The notes below the pieces were generated by a model, which was not told the origin of the DNA, made no database searches, and saw nothing but the letters and a program-made list of their open reading frames with translations. The position numbers were made by a program, and so were the translations under genes. From assembly GCF_900114785.1 (NCBI RefSeq), contig NZ_FOUG01000010.1, positions 62,001-126,000 on the forward strand: DNA of 64,000 bases, read 5' to 3'. Of the stretch, positions 16,533-26,160 are shown in pieces (position 1 is the stretch's first letter; each line of letters starts with the position of its first letter). This stretch comes from Variovorax sp. OV329. Lineage in GTDB: Bacteria > Pseudomonadota > Gammaproteobacteria > Burkholderiales > Burkholderiaceae_C.

Positions 16533-17576
16533 ATGAGCTCAGCCACCCCCGACGTCCAGACCGCCGCCCAGCAGGCCACCGCATCGGCGGCGTCCAGCAG
16601 CAGCGAACTCATGGAGCAGATCCTCTACGAGGTCAAGCGCGTAGTGGTGGGGCAGGACCGCTTCCTGGAGCGCGTGATGGTGGCCGTGCTCGCCGAAGGC
16701 CACCTGCTCGTCGAAGGCGTGCCCGGCCTGGCCAAGACTCTCACGGTGAAGACCCTGGCCGACACGGTGCGGGGGCGTTTCAAGCGCATCCAGTTCACGC
16801 CCGACCTGGTACCGGCCGACCTGGTGGGCACGCGCATCTACAACCAGAAGACCGGCGACTTCAGCACTTCGCTGGGGCCGGTGTTTGCCAACCTGCTGCT
16901 GGCCGACGAAATCAACCGCGCGCCTGCCAAGGTGCAGAGTGCACTGCTGGAGGTCATGCAGGAGCGCCAGGTCACCATCGCCGGCGAGACGCACAAGGTG
17001 CCGCGCCCCTTCCTGGTGATGGCCACGCAGAACCCGATCGAGACCGAGGGCACCTACCCGCTGCCCGAGGCGCAGGTGGACCGCTTCATGATGAAAGTGC
17101 TGGTGGACTACCCCAGCGACGAGGAAGAGTTCGTGATCGTCGAGCGGGTGATCGGCCCTCCGGTGCAGGCCAGCCCGATTGCCACCACCGAGCAGTTGGC
17201 GTTGCTGCAGGCGCAGGCGCGGCGCGTGTACGTCGACCCTTCGCTCATCCAGTATGCGGTGAAGCTGGTGTCGGCCACCCGCACGCCCGAGAAGCACGGC
17301 CTGAAGGACATGCGCCGCTTCATCACCTTCGGCGCCAGCCCGCGCGCCAGCATCAACCTCACCGAGGGCGCACGGGCCCTCGCGCTGCTGCGCGGGCGCA
17401 GCTACGCGCTGCCCGAGGACATGATCGACCTGGCCCCCGACGTGCTGCGCCACCGCGTCACGCTCTCCTACGAGGGCCTGTCGGAAGGCCTCTCGCCCGA
17501 CAGCCTCATCGACCGCATCATGCGCGCCGTGCCTGCGCCGGCCAAGGTCATGGAACATGAAAAGCTGGTGGCCTAG
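16533..17576 (+). CDS. MoxR-family AAA+ ATPase
   Basis: 347 residues. Walker A GVPGLAKT near residue 62, Walker B LLADEINR, sensor 1 MATQNPIE and the Arg-containing C-terminal lid are all present. MoxR ATPases act as chaperones that mature protein complexes with VWA-domain partners. The 3' end overlaps the DUF58 gene by 20 bases; together with the downstream VWA gene this is the standard MoxR-DUF58-VWA module. Confidence 0.96.
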   Translation: MSSATPDVQTAAQQATASAASSSSELMEQILYEVKRVVVGQDRFLERVMVAVLAEGHLLVEGVPGLAKTLTVKTLADTVRGRFKRIQFTPDLVPADLVGTRIYNQKTGDFSTSLGPVFANLLLADEINRAPAKVQSALLEVMQERQVTIAGETHKVPRPFLVMATQNPIETEGTYPLPEAQVDRFMMKVLVDYPSDEEEFVIVERVIGPPVQASPIATTEQLALLQAQARRVYVDPSLIQYAVKLVSATRTPEKHGLKDMRRFITFGASPRASINLTEGARALALLRGRSYALPEDMIDLAPDVLRHRVTLSYEGLSEGLSPDSLIDRIMRAVPAPAKVMEHEKLVA

Positions 17577-18549
17577 CAGCCGGCGCCAGCGCGCCGCCAA
17601 CGATGCCCAACTGCACGCCGAGGCGGCGGCAGCCGGCACCGAGCGCGCGCTGCGCCGCCTGGAATGGACCGTCATCCGCCGCCTGGACGGCCTGCTGCAG
17701 GGCGACTACCGCACGCTGATGCGCGGCGCCGGCCTGGACCTGGCAGACCTGCGCGAATACCAGCACCACGACGACGTGCGCCACATCGACTGGAACGTCA
17801 CCGCCCGGCTGCAGGTGCCGCATGTGCGTGTGTTCACCGAAGACCGCGAGATGGCCGCCTGGTTCGTGCTCGACCTGAGCCGCTCGGTCGACTTCGGTTC
17901 AGGCACCCGGGCCAAGCGCGAGATCTCCGCCGGCTTCGTCGGCGTGGTGGCGCGCCTCTTGACGCGCCATGGCAACCGGGTGGGGGCGCTGGTCTACGGC
18001 AGCAAGCTCGAAGCGGTGATCCCGCCACGCACCGGCCGTGCCCACGTGCTGCACCTGATGCACGCGATGGATCGGCGTGCCGAGCCTCGCGGCGCCAAGC
18101 CGGGCGGCACCACCCGGCTTGCCGAGTTGCTGGACGCGGCCGGCAACATGATCCGGCGCCGCTCCACTGTCTTCGTCGTCTCCGACTTCCTGAGCGAACC
18201 TGGCTGGGAGCGCCCGCTGGGCCGCCTGACCCAGCGCCACGAGGTGCTGGCGGTGCGCCTGTCCGATCCGCTGGAGCAGGAGATCCCCGACCTCGGGCTG
18301 GTTCCCCTCACCGATGCGGAGACCGGCGAGCAGCTGTGGGTGGACACGCACGACCCGGGCTTTCGCAAGCGCTTCGCCCGTCTGGCCACCGAGCGCGAGA
18401 GCACCCTGCGCCAGGCCCTGGGCAGTGCCGGCGTGGACACGCTCGAACTCTCGACCGACGATGACCTGGTGGAGGCCATCGTGCGCTTCGTCGACCTGCG
18501 CAAGCGCCGTGTGCGCTCCGGCGTGGCTTATGCGAAGGTGATGGGATGA
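17557..18549 (+). CDS. DUF58-domain protein (VWA-like partner of MoxR)
   Basis: 330 residues. The DUF58 signature lies around REYQHHDDVRHIDWNVTAR (about 67-85), and a metal-ion-dependent adhesion-like DLSRSVD motif lies near residue 105. No clear signal peptide or membrane segment, so probably cytosolic. Translation is coupled to both neighbours: 20-base overlap with moxR and ATGA overlap with the VWA gene. Confidence 0.94.
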   Translation: MKSWWPSSRRQRAANDAQLHAEAAAAGTERALRRLEWTVIRRLDGLLQGDYRTLMRGAGLDLADLREYQHHDDVRHIDWNVTARLQVPHVRVFTEDREMAAWFVLDLSRSVDFGSGTRAKREISAGFVGVVARLLTRHGNRVGALVYGSKLEAVIPPRTGRAHVLHLMHAMDRRAEPRGAKPGGTTRLAELLDAAGNMIRRRSTVFVVSDFLSEPGWERPLGRLTQRHEVLAVRLSDPLEQEIPDLGLVPLTDAETGEQLWVDTHDPGFRKRFARLATERESTLRQALGSAGVDTLELSTDDDLVEAIVRFVDLRKRRVRSGVAYAKVMG

Positions 18550-19589
18550 TGAATTTCCTCTGGCCCCAGTTCCTCTGGCTGCTGCTGGCGCTGCCGGTGC
18601 TGGTGCTGCTCTACCTGTGGCTGCTGCGGCGCAAGAAGAAGCTGGCGATCCGCTATGCCAGCCTCTCGATCGTGCGCGAGGCCATGGGCGTCGGGCAGAC
18701 CATGCGGCGGCATATCCCGCCCTTCCTGTTCCTGCTGGCCATGGCCGCGCTGGTCATCGCTGCCGCCCGGCCGCTGGCGGTGGTCATGCTGCCCTCAAAC
18801 CAGCAGACCATCATCCTGGCAATGGACGTGTCTGGCAGCATGCGCGCGGCCGACGTGCAGCCCAACCGCCTGGCGGCGGCACAGACGGCGGCCAAGAGCT
18901 TCCTCAAGGAACTGCCGCGCACAGTGAAGGTGGGCATCGTCGCCTTTGCCGGCAGCGCGCAGGTGGCGCAACTGCCCACCACCAACCGCGAGGACCTGGT
19001 TACCGCCATCGATTCCTTCCAGCTTCAACGCGGCACCGCCACCGGCAATGGACTGGTGGTGGCGCTGTCCACGCTGTTCCCGGATGCGGGCATCGGCATC
19101 GACGACTTCGCGCCGAAGTCGGCGCAGCGCGGCGTGCCGATCGACCAGGCGGGCAAGTCGCAGAAAAAGGAGTTCGTGCCGGTCACGCCGGGCTCCTACA
19201 CCTCGGCGGCGATCATCATGCTCACCGACGGCCAGCGCACCACCGGCGTCGATCCGCTGGACGCCGCCAAGGTCGCGGCCGACCGCGGCGTGCGCGTCTA
19301 CACCGTGGGCGTGGGCACCGTGGACGGCGAGACCATCGGCTTCGAAGGCTGGTCCATGCGCGTGCGGCTGGACGAGGACACGCTCAAGTCCATCGCCAAC
19401 AAGACGCAGGCCGAGTACTTCTACGCCGGCACCGCAGACGACCTGAAGAAGGTCTACGAGACCCTCAGTTCGCGCCTGACGGTGGAGAAGAAGGAGACCG
19501 AGATCTCGGCTCTGTTCGCGCTGGGCGCAGCGGTGCTGATGCTGCTCTCGGCCGGCCTGTCGCTGCTCTGGTTCAACCGCATTCTTTAG
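18546..19589 (+). CDS. VWA-domain membrane protein, BatA-like
   Basis: 347 residues. Two N-terminal membrane helices (residues 5-25 and about 57-80) and one at the C-terminus (ALGAAVLMLLSAGLSLLWF) flank a von Willebrand A domain with an intact MIDAS motif DVSGSM (about 94) and a later LTDGQRTTG. BatA-like proteins work with MoxR in envelope stress or complex assembly. The start could also be the next ATG at 18549. No BatB, BatC or BatD follows, so the module is minimal. Confidence 0.93.
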   Translation: MMNFLWPQFLWLLLALPVLVLLYLWLLRRKKKLAIRYASLSIVREAMGVGQTMRRHIPPFLFLLAMAALVIAAARPLAVVMLPSNQQTIILAMDVSGSMRAADVQPNRLAAAQTAAKSFLKELPRTVKVGIVAFAGSAQVAQLPTTNREDLVTAIDSFQLQRGTATGNGLVVALSTLFPDAGIGIDDFAPKSAQRGVPIDQAGKSQKKEFVPVTPGSYTSAAIIMLTDGQRTTGVDPLDAAKVAADRGVRVYTVGVGTVDGETIGFEGWSMRVRLDEDTLKSIANKTQAEYFYAGTADDLKKVYETLSSRLTVEKKETEISALFALGAAVLMLLSAGLSLLWFNRIL

Positions 19590-19623
19590 GCATCCGCGGT
19601 TGCGGCCGCCTGGCGATTCGCTC

Positions 19624-20358
19624 CTAGCGCTGGCCGTCCGCCAGCCGCCCGGTCGTGAGCCGCAGCATCCGGTCGCAACGTGCAGCCAGCGCCTCGTCGT
19701 GCGTGACCACCACGAAGGCCGTTCCTCGATCGTGCGCCAGCTTGAGCATCAGCGCGAACACGCTGTCGGCGGTGGCGCGGTCCAGGTTGCCGGTGGGCTC
19801 GTCGGCCAGCACGCAGTCGGGCTGCGTGACAAGCGCGCGGGCGATGGCCACGCGCTGGCGCTCGCCGCCGGACAGTTCGGCCGGCCGGTGCGCCAGGCGC
19901 TCGGCCAGCCCCACGGAGGCCAGCATCTTCGTGGCCGCATCGCGCGCCACGGACGGATCTTCGCGGCGAATCTTCAGCGGCATGGCCACGTTGTCCAGCG
20001 CGCTGAACTCGGGCAGCAGGTGATGGAACTGGTAGACGAAGCCCAGGTGCCGGTTGCGCAGGCGCCCCTGCTCGGCGGCGTCCACGTGGGCCATGTCCTT
20101 GCCATGCAGCTCGACGGTGCCCGAGGTGGGCGCATCCAGCCCGCCCATCAGGTGCAGCAGCGTGCTCTTGCCCGAGCCCGAGGCGCCGACGATGGCCAGC
20201 GTCTCGCCGGCGCGCACGTCCAGGTCCACGCCGTGCAGCACCGTGAGGTCGATGCGGCCTTCTTGGAAGCGCTTGGTCAGGCCGCGCACGCGCAGCACCA
20301 CCTTGGGTTCGACAGGTGTGGCGGACGTCAGCACTTTTTCGCTCAGCACTTCACTCAT
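19624..20358 (-). CDS. lolD: Lipoprotein-releasing ABC transporter ATPase LolD
   Basis: 244 residues from MSEVLSEKV. Walker [11 protein letters not shown]-loop, signature [15 protein letters not shown] and Walker [13 protein letters not shown] are intact; the spacing and [16 protein letters not shown] match LolD. It powers extraction of outer-membrane lipoproteins to LolA. The start overlaps the end of lolC by eight bases, so the two genes are translationally coupled. Confidence 0.95.
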   Translation of the reverse strand: MSEVLSEKVLTSATPVEPKVVLRVRGLTKRFQEGRIDLTVLHGVDLDVRAGETLAIVGASGSGKSTLLHLMGGLDAPTSGTVELHGKDMAHVDAAEQGRLRNRHLGFVYQFHHLLPEFSALDNVAMPLKIRREDPSVARDAATKMLASVGLAERLAHRPAELSGGERQRVAIARALVTQPDCVLADEPTGNLDRATADSVFALMLKLAHDRGTAFVVVTHDEALAARCDRMLRLTTGRLADGQR

Positions 20359-21607
20359 AGCGCAGCGCCTCGGCGGGGTTGACGCGGCTGGCGCGCCAGC
20401 TCGGGTACAGCGTCGCGGCAAAGGCGAGGATGAGCGAGATGATGGTGATGGGCACGATGTCCGATTGCTGCGGGTCGCTGGGCATGCGGCTGATGAGGTA
20501 GATGTCCTTGGGCAGGAAGCTGGCGTGGAAGAGCTTCTCCAGCGCCGGCACGATGACGTCGATGTTGTAGGCGATGCCCAGGCCCAGCAGCAGGCCGCCG
20601 ATGGTGCCGATCACGCCCACCATCGCGCCCTGCACCACGAAGATGCCCATGATGCTGCGCGGGCTCGAGCCCAGCGTGCGCAGGATGGCGATGTCGGCGC
20701 GCTTGTCGGTCACCGTCATCACGAGCGTGGAGACCAGGTTGAAGGCCGCCACCGCCACGATCAGCGTGAGGATGATGAACATCATCCGCTTCTCGACCTG
20801 CACCGCGGCGAACCAGGTGCGGTTCTGGCGCGTCCAGTCGCGGATGAGGAAGGAGCCCGGCAGTGTCACGGCCAGCTGGTCGGCCACCTCGCGCGCCTGG
20901 TGCAGGTCCTTGAGCTTCAGGCGGATGCCGCTCGGGCCTTCGAGGCGGAACACCTTGGCGGCATCCTGCTCGTGGATCATGGCCAGGGCGGAGTCGTATT
21001 CGTAATGGCCCGAATCGAAGGTGCCCACCACCTTGAACTGCTTCAGGCGCGGCACGACGCCGGCCGGCGTCACCTGGCCGCCGGGCGCGATCAGCGTGAC
21101 CGTGTCGCCTTCGCGAACGTAGAGCGAGCGCGCCAGGTCGCCGCCCAGCACGATGCCGAATTCGCCCGGCACCAACCGGTCGAGGGCACCCTTCTGCGCG
21201 GTGGTCGCGATGTCGGTGACTTCGGGTTCCAGCTTGGGCTCGATGCCGCGCACCAGCACGCCCTTCATGTCCTCGCCGCGCGCCAGCAGGGCCTGCGCGC
21301 CGATGAAGGGGGCTGCGCCGATCACCTGCGGGTTCTTCCGGGCGGCGGCCATGATGGCGTCGATGTCCTGCAGCGCCTGGCCGTCGCGCGAGAAGATCTC
21401 GATGTGCGAGACCACGCCCAGCATGCGGTCACGCACTTCCTTCTGGAAGCCGTTCATGACCGACAGCACGATGATCAGCGCCGCCACGCCCAGCGCAATG
21501 CCGAGCATGGAAACGCCGGAGATGAAATTGATGAAGCCGTTGCGCCGCGTGGCCCGGCCGGCGCGGGTGTAGCGCCAGCCGAGTTGCAGCTCGTAAGGGA
21601 GTCGCAT
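20351..21607 (-). CDS. lolC: Lipoprotein-releasing ABC transporter permease LolC/LolE type
   Basis: 418 residues starting [18 protein letters not shown] first membrane helix (about 25-48), a large periplasmic MacB-like domain (about 50-265) and three C-terminal helices are present, ending [14 protein letters not shown], the typical FtsX-superfamily tail. A single permease gene with lolD suggests a homodimeric LolF-like complex, as in many non-enteric proteobacteria. No ribosome-binding site precedes the ATG; a -10-like CACAAT lies six bases upstream, so the transcript may be leaderless. Confidence 0.94.
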   Translation of the reverse strand: MRLPYELQLGWRYTRAGRATRRNGFINFISGVSMLGIALGVAALIIVLSVMNGFQKEVRDRMLGVVSHIEIFSRDGQALQDIDAIMAAARKNPQVIGAAPFIGAQALLARGEDMKGVLVRGIEPKLEPEVTDIATTAQKGALDRLVPGEFGIVLGGDLARSLYVREGDTVTLIAPGGQVTPAGVVPRLKQFKVVGTFDSGHYEYDSALAMIHEQDAAKVFRLEGPSGIRLKLKDLHQAREVADQLAVTLPGSFLIRDWTRQNRTWFAAVQVEKRMMFIILTLIVAVAAFNLVSTLVMTVTDKRADIAILRTLGSSPRSIMGIFVVQGAMVGVIGTIGGLLLGLGIAYNIDVIVPALEKLFHASFLPKDIYLISRMPSDPQQSDIVPITIISLILAFAATLYPSWRASRVNPAEALRYE

Positions 21608-21613
21608 CCTGGA

Positions 21614-21633
21614 ATTGTGGCATCCCGGACAAT
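21614..21633. promoter_or_regulatory. Back-to-back -10-like elements between lolC and the rpfE-like gene
   Basis: ATTGT-N10-ACAAT is an inverted repeat in the 32-base divergent gap. Read leftward it gives TGCCACAAT (extended -10-like) six bases before the lolC ATG. Read rightward it gives GACAAT six bases before the ATG at 21640. Both starts lack a Shine-Dalgarno sequence. No good -35 boxes were found. Confidence 0.35.
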
Positions 21634-21639
21634 AGCCCC

Positions 21640-22620
21640 ATGCCTGCGTCCGCGCCTGCCCGCGCCCCCCACCTCGTGATTCCCTTCGCCGGCCGTGCCA
21701 CGCCCGGCTGCCGTGCCGCCCTGGCCCAACTGAAGCTGCCGAACCTGGAGCGCCTGCTCGCGCGCCTTGCACCCGCGCAGGAAGATGCGCAGGACGAGTC
21801 CACCCTCTCGCCGCCGCACAAGCGCGCATTGGCCGCTGCGCGCGGCCTGCCGACCGTCGACGGCCTCATCCCCTGGGCCGCCCTGGAAGCCCGCGAACTG
21901 GGCCTGCCGCCCGCCTCGCCGGACCAGGGCTGGGGCCTGATGACCCTGTGCCACTGGCAGGTCGGCATCGACGACGTGGCGCTGGGCGATCCGGAGCAGC
22001 TTGATATCTCCGCAGCCGAGTCGGCCGCGCTGCTCGACGCGCTGCGTCCCTTCTTCGTCGAGGACGGTATCGAGGTGTATGCCACGCCGGAACCCGGCCG
22101 CTGGCTCGCCCGCAGTGCCTTGCTCGACGGCCTGGCCACCGCCTCCATCGACCGCGCGGTGGGCCATCCCATCTCCGAGTGGTCTCCCCTCACCGAGGCG
22201 TCGCGCCCGCTGCGCCGCCTGCAGAACGAAATGCAGATGCTGCTCTACACCCATGCGGTCAACGATGCGCGCACCGAGCGCCGCGTGCCGCCCATCAATT
22301 CCTTCTGGCTCAGCGGCACCGGCGTCCTGCCGGCCGACTTCGCCGGAACCGTGGTTGCGCCCGAGGTCGACAGCCGCCTGCGCACGCCCGCCCTACGCGA
22401 CGATGCACCCGGCTGGTCCGAGGCCTGGCAGGCGCTGGATGCGCAGCGCATCGCGCCCCTGCTCGCCGACAGCGAGCGCGGTGCGGCCGTTCGCCTGACC
22501 CTGTGCGGCGACCGCGCCGCGAAGACCTTCGTGCCGCGCGAGGGCGGCGGCCTTGCCGCGTTCGCGCGCCGCCTGTTCGAGCGCCCGCCCGCTGTGGCCG
22601 AGGTGCTGGGCGCGCTATGA
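21640..22620 (+). CDS. RpfE-like conserved protein
   Basis: 326 residues, no signal peptide. Recognised by context and by conserved blocks such as MTLCHWQVGIDDV, LQNEMQMLLYTHAVND and PPINSFWLSGTG, which resemble the Xanthomonas RpfE-type regulatory protein and phosphoglycerate-mutase-like relatives encoded beside recJ. The gene overlaps recJ by four bases (ATGA), the same neighbour as in the rpf region. Biochemical function is not known to me. Confidence 0.75.
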   Translation: MPASAPARAPHLVIPFAGRATPGCRAALAQLKLPNLERLLARLAPAQEDAQDESTLSPPHKRALAAARGLPTVDGLIPWAALEARELGLPPASPDQGWGLMTLCHWQVGIDDVALGDPEQLDISAAESAALLDALRPFFVEDGIEVYATPEPGRWLARSALLDGLATASIDRAVGHPISEWSPLTEASRPLRRLQNEMQMLLYTHAVNDARTERRVPPINSFWLSGTGVLPADFAGTVVAPEVDSRLRTPALRDDAPGWSEAWQALDAQRIAPLLADSERGAAVRLTLCGDRAAKTFVPREGGGLAAFARRLFERPPAVAEVLGAL

Positions 22621-24359
22621 AGATCATTGCCCGCGAGATTCCGCCACGCAGTGCGTGGACGCTGGAGCAGGCCGGCGTGCATCCGCTGCTGGCCCGCCTG
22701 TACGCCGCGCGCGGCGTCTGCGCCAAGGACGAACTGGACGAGGGGCTGGCCCGCCTGCTGCCACCGCAGACGCTGCAGGGCACCCGCGAGGCCGCCGTGC
22801 TGCTGGCCGACGCCATCCGCGAGCAGCGGCGCATGTGCATCGTGGCCGACTACGACTGCGATGGCGCCACCGCCTGCGCCGTCGCCCTGCGTGGCCTGCG
22901 GCGCCTGGGCGCGGCGAACGTGAGCTACCTGGTGCCCGACCGCGTGGTGGACGGCTACGGCCTCACGCCCAGCATCGCGCAGCGCGTGGCGCAGACCGGT
23001 GCCGAGTTGCTCATCACGGTGGACAACGGCATCGCCAGCGTGGATGGCGTGGCCACCGCCAAGGCGCTGGGCCTGTCGGTGCTGGTCACCGACCACCACC
23101 TGCCCGGCGCCGAACTGCCGCAGGCCGATGTGCTGGTCAACCCCAACCAGCCCGGCTGCGGCTTCGAGAGCAAGAACATCGCCGGCGTGGGCGTGATGTT
23201 CTACGTGCTGCTGGCCCTGCGATCGGAACTGCGCGAGCGCGGCGCCTTCGACACCGCCACGCAACCCAAGCTGGACGACCTGCTGCCGCTGGTGGCCCTG
23301 GGCACCGTGGCCGACGTGGTGCGGCTGGATGCCAACAACCGCCGCCTGGTGGCGCAGGGCCTGCGCCGTATCCGCGCCGGCGCCATGCCGGCGGGCCTGT
23401 CGGCGCTCTTCGAGGCGGCGGAACGCAAGTCCGCCGTGGCCACCACCTTCGACTTCGGCTTTGCGCTGGGGCCGCGCATCAACGCCGCCGGCCGGCTGGC
23501 CGACATGACGCTGGGCATCGAGTGCCTGAGCACCGACGACGCGGCGCGCGCCGACGAACTGGCGCGCATGCTCGACGAGATCAACCGGGAGCGCCGCGGC
23601 ATCGAGGGCGAGATGCGCGAGCAGGCCCTGCGCGCGGCCGAGTCGCTGTTCGCCTCCGGCCAGGTGCCGCCGGCGGCCATCACGGTGTTCGACGCCGACT
23701 TCCACGAAGGCGTGGTGGGCATCGTGGCCTCGCGCATCAAGGACCGCTTCCATCGGCCGACCTTCGTCTTCGCCGCCAGCGGCGCCGAGGGCAAGGAACA
23801 CGAACTCAAGGGCTCGGGCCGCTCCATCGCCGGCTTCCATCTGCGCGACGCGCTGGACCTGGTGGCCAAGCGCCAACCCGGCGTGCTGCTGCGCTTCGGC
23901 GGCCATGCGATGGCCGCCGGCTGCACCGTGGCGCGCGACCAGCTGGAGCGCTTCCAGGCCGCCTTCGCCGAGGTAGCGTCGGAAATGCTCGATGCCGCCA
24001 CCCTCACCCGCCGCATGGACACCGACGGCCCGCTGGCGCCCGAGTACCTGCGCATCGACATGGTCGACACGCTGCAGCGCGAGGTCTGGGGCCAGGGCTT
24101 CGCGCCGCCCACCTTCAGCGAGGAGCTGGAGGTGCTGTCGCAGCGCCTGGTGGGCGAAAAGCACCTGGCACTCAAGCTGCGCCACCACGGCCGGCCGGTG
24201 GACGGCATCTGGTTCGGCCACACCGATCCGCTGCCGCCGCGCGCCATGCTCGCCTTCCGGCTTGAAGCCGACGAGTGGCAGGGCGTGCGCCGGGTCCGCT
24301 TCATGATCGAGGCGGCGGAACTGCCCGCCGCCGAAGCCACTCAAGGAGAGAAAGCATGA
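22617..24359 (+). CDS. recJ: Single-stranded-DNA-specific exonuclease RecJ
   Basis: 580 residues, the usual RecJ length. DHH phosphoesterase motifs VADYDCDGATA (about 78-88) and VTDHHLPGAE are intact, and the DHHA1 motif GGHAMAAG follows at about 430. RecJ degrades ssDNA 5'-3' in recombination and mismatch repair. It starts inside the rpfE-like stop codon and ends overlapping the lipoprotein gene by four bases, so three genes form one translational unit. Confidence 0.97.
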   Translation: MKIIAREIPPRSAWTLEQAGVHPLLARLYAARGVCAKDELDEGLARLLPPQTLQGTREAAVLLADAIREQRRMCIVADYDCDGATACAVALRGLRRLGAANVSYLVPDRVVDGYGLTPSIAQRVAQTGAELLITVDNGIASVDGVATAKALGLSVLVTDHHLPGAELPQADVLVNPNQPGCGFESKNIAGVGVMFYVLLALRSELRERGAFDTATQPKLDDLLPLVALGTVADVVRLDANNRRLVAQGLRRIRAGAMPAGLSALFEAAERKSAVATTFDFGFALGPRINAAGRLADMTLGIECLSTDDAARADELARMLDEINRERRGIEGEMREQALRAAESLFASGQVPPAAITVFDADFHEGVVGIVASRIKDRFHRPTFVFAASGAEGKEHELKGSGRSIAGFHLRDALDLVAKRQPGVLLRFGGHAMAAGCTVARDQLERFQAAFAEVASEMLDAATLTRRMDTDGPLAPEYLRIDMVDTLQREVWGQGFAPPTFSEELEVLSQRLVGEKHLALKLRHHGRPVDGIWFGHTDPLPPRAMLAFRLEADEWQGVRRVRFMIEAAELPAAEATQGEKA

Positions 24360-24712
24360 GAAGTCCGACCCGCTCCATCCGCCGAATCTTCCTGGCCCTG
24401 GCGCCGCTGGCCCTGGCGGCCGGCTGCGCCAGCTCCGAGCCCGGCGGGCCGAGCTCATCATCCCTGCAGGGCCCGCCCATCCGCTTTGCCTGCAGCGACG
24501 GCTCCCTGCTCGTGGCGCGCTACAGCCAGCCCGACAGCTCGACGCTGTGGCTGCGCCGCGCCGACGGCTTGGCCGAGCTCAAGTCGCAGCCCGCTGCCAG
24601 CGGCGCGCGCTATGTGGGCGCGGACGTGAGCTTCTGGGAACACCAGGGCGAGGTGGCGCTGCGCTGGGGCCCCAACGCCGCCCCGGTGACCTGCAAGCGC
24701 ACGCCCGCCTGA
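24356..24712 (+). CDS. Lipoprotein with MliC/PliC-type lysozyme-inhibitor domain
   Basis: 118 residues. A lipoprotein signal ends in LALAAGC (Cys about 24). The mature part starts with FACSDGSLLVARY and contains SGARYVGADVSFWEHQGEVAL, matching the C-type lysozyme inhibitor pattern (paired Cys, SGxRY, tryptophan, acidic residue). It would sit in the outer membrane and protect peptidoglycan from lysozyme. A strong AAGGAGAG lies before the ATG, and the gene overlaps the recJ stop codon. Confidence 0.78.
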   Translation: MRSPTRSIRRIFLALAPLALAAGCASSEPGGPSSSSLQGPPIRFACSDGSLLVARYSQPDSSTLWLRRADGLAELKSQPAASGARYVGADVSFWEHQGEVALRWGPNAAPVTCKRTPA

Positions 24713-24751
24713 CACCGCAACAGCAAGACTCTCGAACAAAGGAACGACCCG

Positions 24752-25156
24752 ATGGCCGTTGGCTGGTACACGATGCTGAAGATGGTCCCCTGGGCCGATG
24801 TCATCAGCAATGCGCCGCAGATTGCGGATGCCGCGAAGAAACTGTGGGGCAACGTGGCCAGGAAGGCGCCACCCCAGCCCGGCGAGGGCGAAGCCGCTCG
24901 CGACGCCGCGCTGCCGCCCCGCTCGCCGGCCGAGCGCCTGGCGGAACTCGAATCGCGCCTGGACTTGACCGAGGCCGCGCTGGTCGAGCTGCACAAGCAG
25001 ATGGTGGAATCGACCCAGCTGATCGACACCCTGGCCAGCCAGAACACGCTGCTGGTCAGCCGCGTGGAGGCCAACCGGGTGCTGGTGCGCTGGCTGGTCG
25101 CCATGGTGGCAGTGCTGGGGGTGGCGGTGATCGCCCTCTGGGCGACCCGCCTCTGA
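24752..25156 (+). CDS. Small tail-anchored coiled-coil protein, function unknown
   Basis: 134 residues. The middle (about 57-105) is a heptad-like coiled coil (AERLAELESRLDLTEAALVE) and the C-terminus is one hydrophobic helix (VRWLVAMVAVLGVAVIALW), giving a tail-anchored inner-membrane topology with the coiled coil in the cytoplasm. GGAACGA lies before the ATG. It follows the mliC-like gene by 39 bases and converges on the dehydrogenase gene with a 10-base gap. I do not recognise the family. Confidence 0.82.
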   Translation: MAVGWYTMLKMVPWADVISNAPQIADAAKKLWGNVARKAPPQPGEGEAARDAALPPRSPAERLAELESRLDLTEAALVELHKQMVESTQLIDTLASQNTLLVSRVEANRVLVRWLVAMVAVLGVAVIALWATRL

Positions 25157-25166
25157 ACAGGCGCTT

Positions 25167-26087
25167 CTAGCGCCCCGCTTCGCCGGCCTTGGCCAGGATG
25201 GCGATCAGCTCGGGCACCAGCGTCTCTGCCGAGCCCTCGGCCACGCCGCGCTCGTAGGTGCTCTTCACGCCCTCGGCGATGGCGCGCGCCGCCTGGCTGT
25301 CCTGCGCCATCTGGGCGTAGTAGCCCAGGTCCTTCACCGCGTTGCTCATGGCGAAGCGCAAGCCGGTGGCATCGCGCGCCAGCAGGAAGGGCTTGAGGCG
25401 CTCCAGCGCCACGCCGCCGCCGCCGCCCTTGGCCAGCACGTCCACCAGCACCTCGGGCGCGACCTGCGCGCGCTCGGCATGGGCCGCGGCCTCGGCGATC
25501 AGCGCCACCGTGCCCAGCGACACGTAGTTGTGCAGCAGCTTCATGCGGTGGCCGCTGCCGACCGGGCCGCACAGGGTGATGTTTTCGGCAAAGCAGGCCA
25601 GAAGCGGCCGCACCTGCTCGAACAAGGCTGGCTCGGCCCCCACCAGCAGGTTCAGGCGCCCTTCCGCCGCTTCCTTGGGCGTGCGTGTCATGGCCGAATC
25701 CATGAAGCGGCCGCCGGCCTGTTCGACCAGGCCGGCCAGGCGCTCGGTCGAGGCCGGAATGGCGGTGGACAGGTCGATGACCACGGCGCCGGGCTTCAGG
25801 CCCAGCAGCGCGCCTTCCTTGGTGTCCAGCAGCACCGCTTCCACCTGCGGCGAGCCGGTGACGCACAGCAGCAGCAGGTCGACCTGCGCCGCCAGTTCGG
25901 CGGGCCGCGCGAAGCTGCGCACGCCGGCGGCGCGCAGGGCGTCCAGCGGCTGGTTGCCCGCATGGTCCAGCACCGACAGCGAATGGCCGTGCTTGACGAT
26001 GTTGGTGGCGATGCCGTGGCCCATGAGGCCGACGCCGATCAGGCCGACGTTGAGTTTCTTGGGGGTTGCTGGCTCAGGACTGCTCAT
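25167..26087 (-). CDS. NAD(P)-dependent 3-hydroxyisobutyrate dehydrogenase-family oxidoreductase
   Basis: 306 residues. An N-terminal Rossmann fold with GLIGVGLMGHG (residues 15-25) is followed by the helical C-terminal domain carrying the catalytic Lys in GSGHRMKLLHNY (about 175-186). The family oxidises beta-hydroxy acids (3-hydroxyisobutyrate, tartronate semialdehyde, 6-phosphogluconate relatives). The substrate is not resolvable from sequence; neighbours give no clue. Confidence 0.92.
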   Translation of the reverse strand: MSSPEPATPKKLNVGLIGVGLMGHGIATNIVKHGHSLSVLDHAGNQPLDALRAAGVRSFARPAELAAQVDLLLLCVTGSPQVEAVLLDTKEGALLGLKPGAVVIDLSTAIPASTERLAGLVEQAGGRFMDSAMTRTPKEAAEGRLNLLVGAEPALFEQVRPLLACFAENITLCGPVGSGHRMKLLHNYVSLGTVALIAEAAAHAERAQVAPEVLVDVLAKGGGGGVALERLKPFLLARDATGLRFAMSNAVKDLGYYAQMAQDSQAARAIAEGVKSTYERGVAEGSAETLVPELIAILAKAGEAGR

Positions 26088-26160
26088 GCGCTTGTCTCTC
26101 GCTCGATGGGTTGTTCAGATGGAAGCCCATTGTCGTTCGCGCCGGCCGGCGCTGCCTGGT

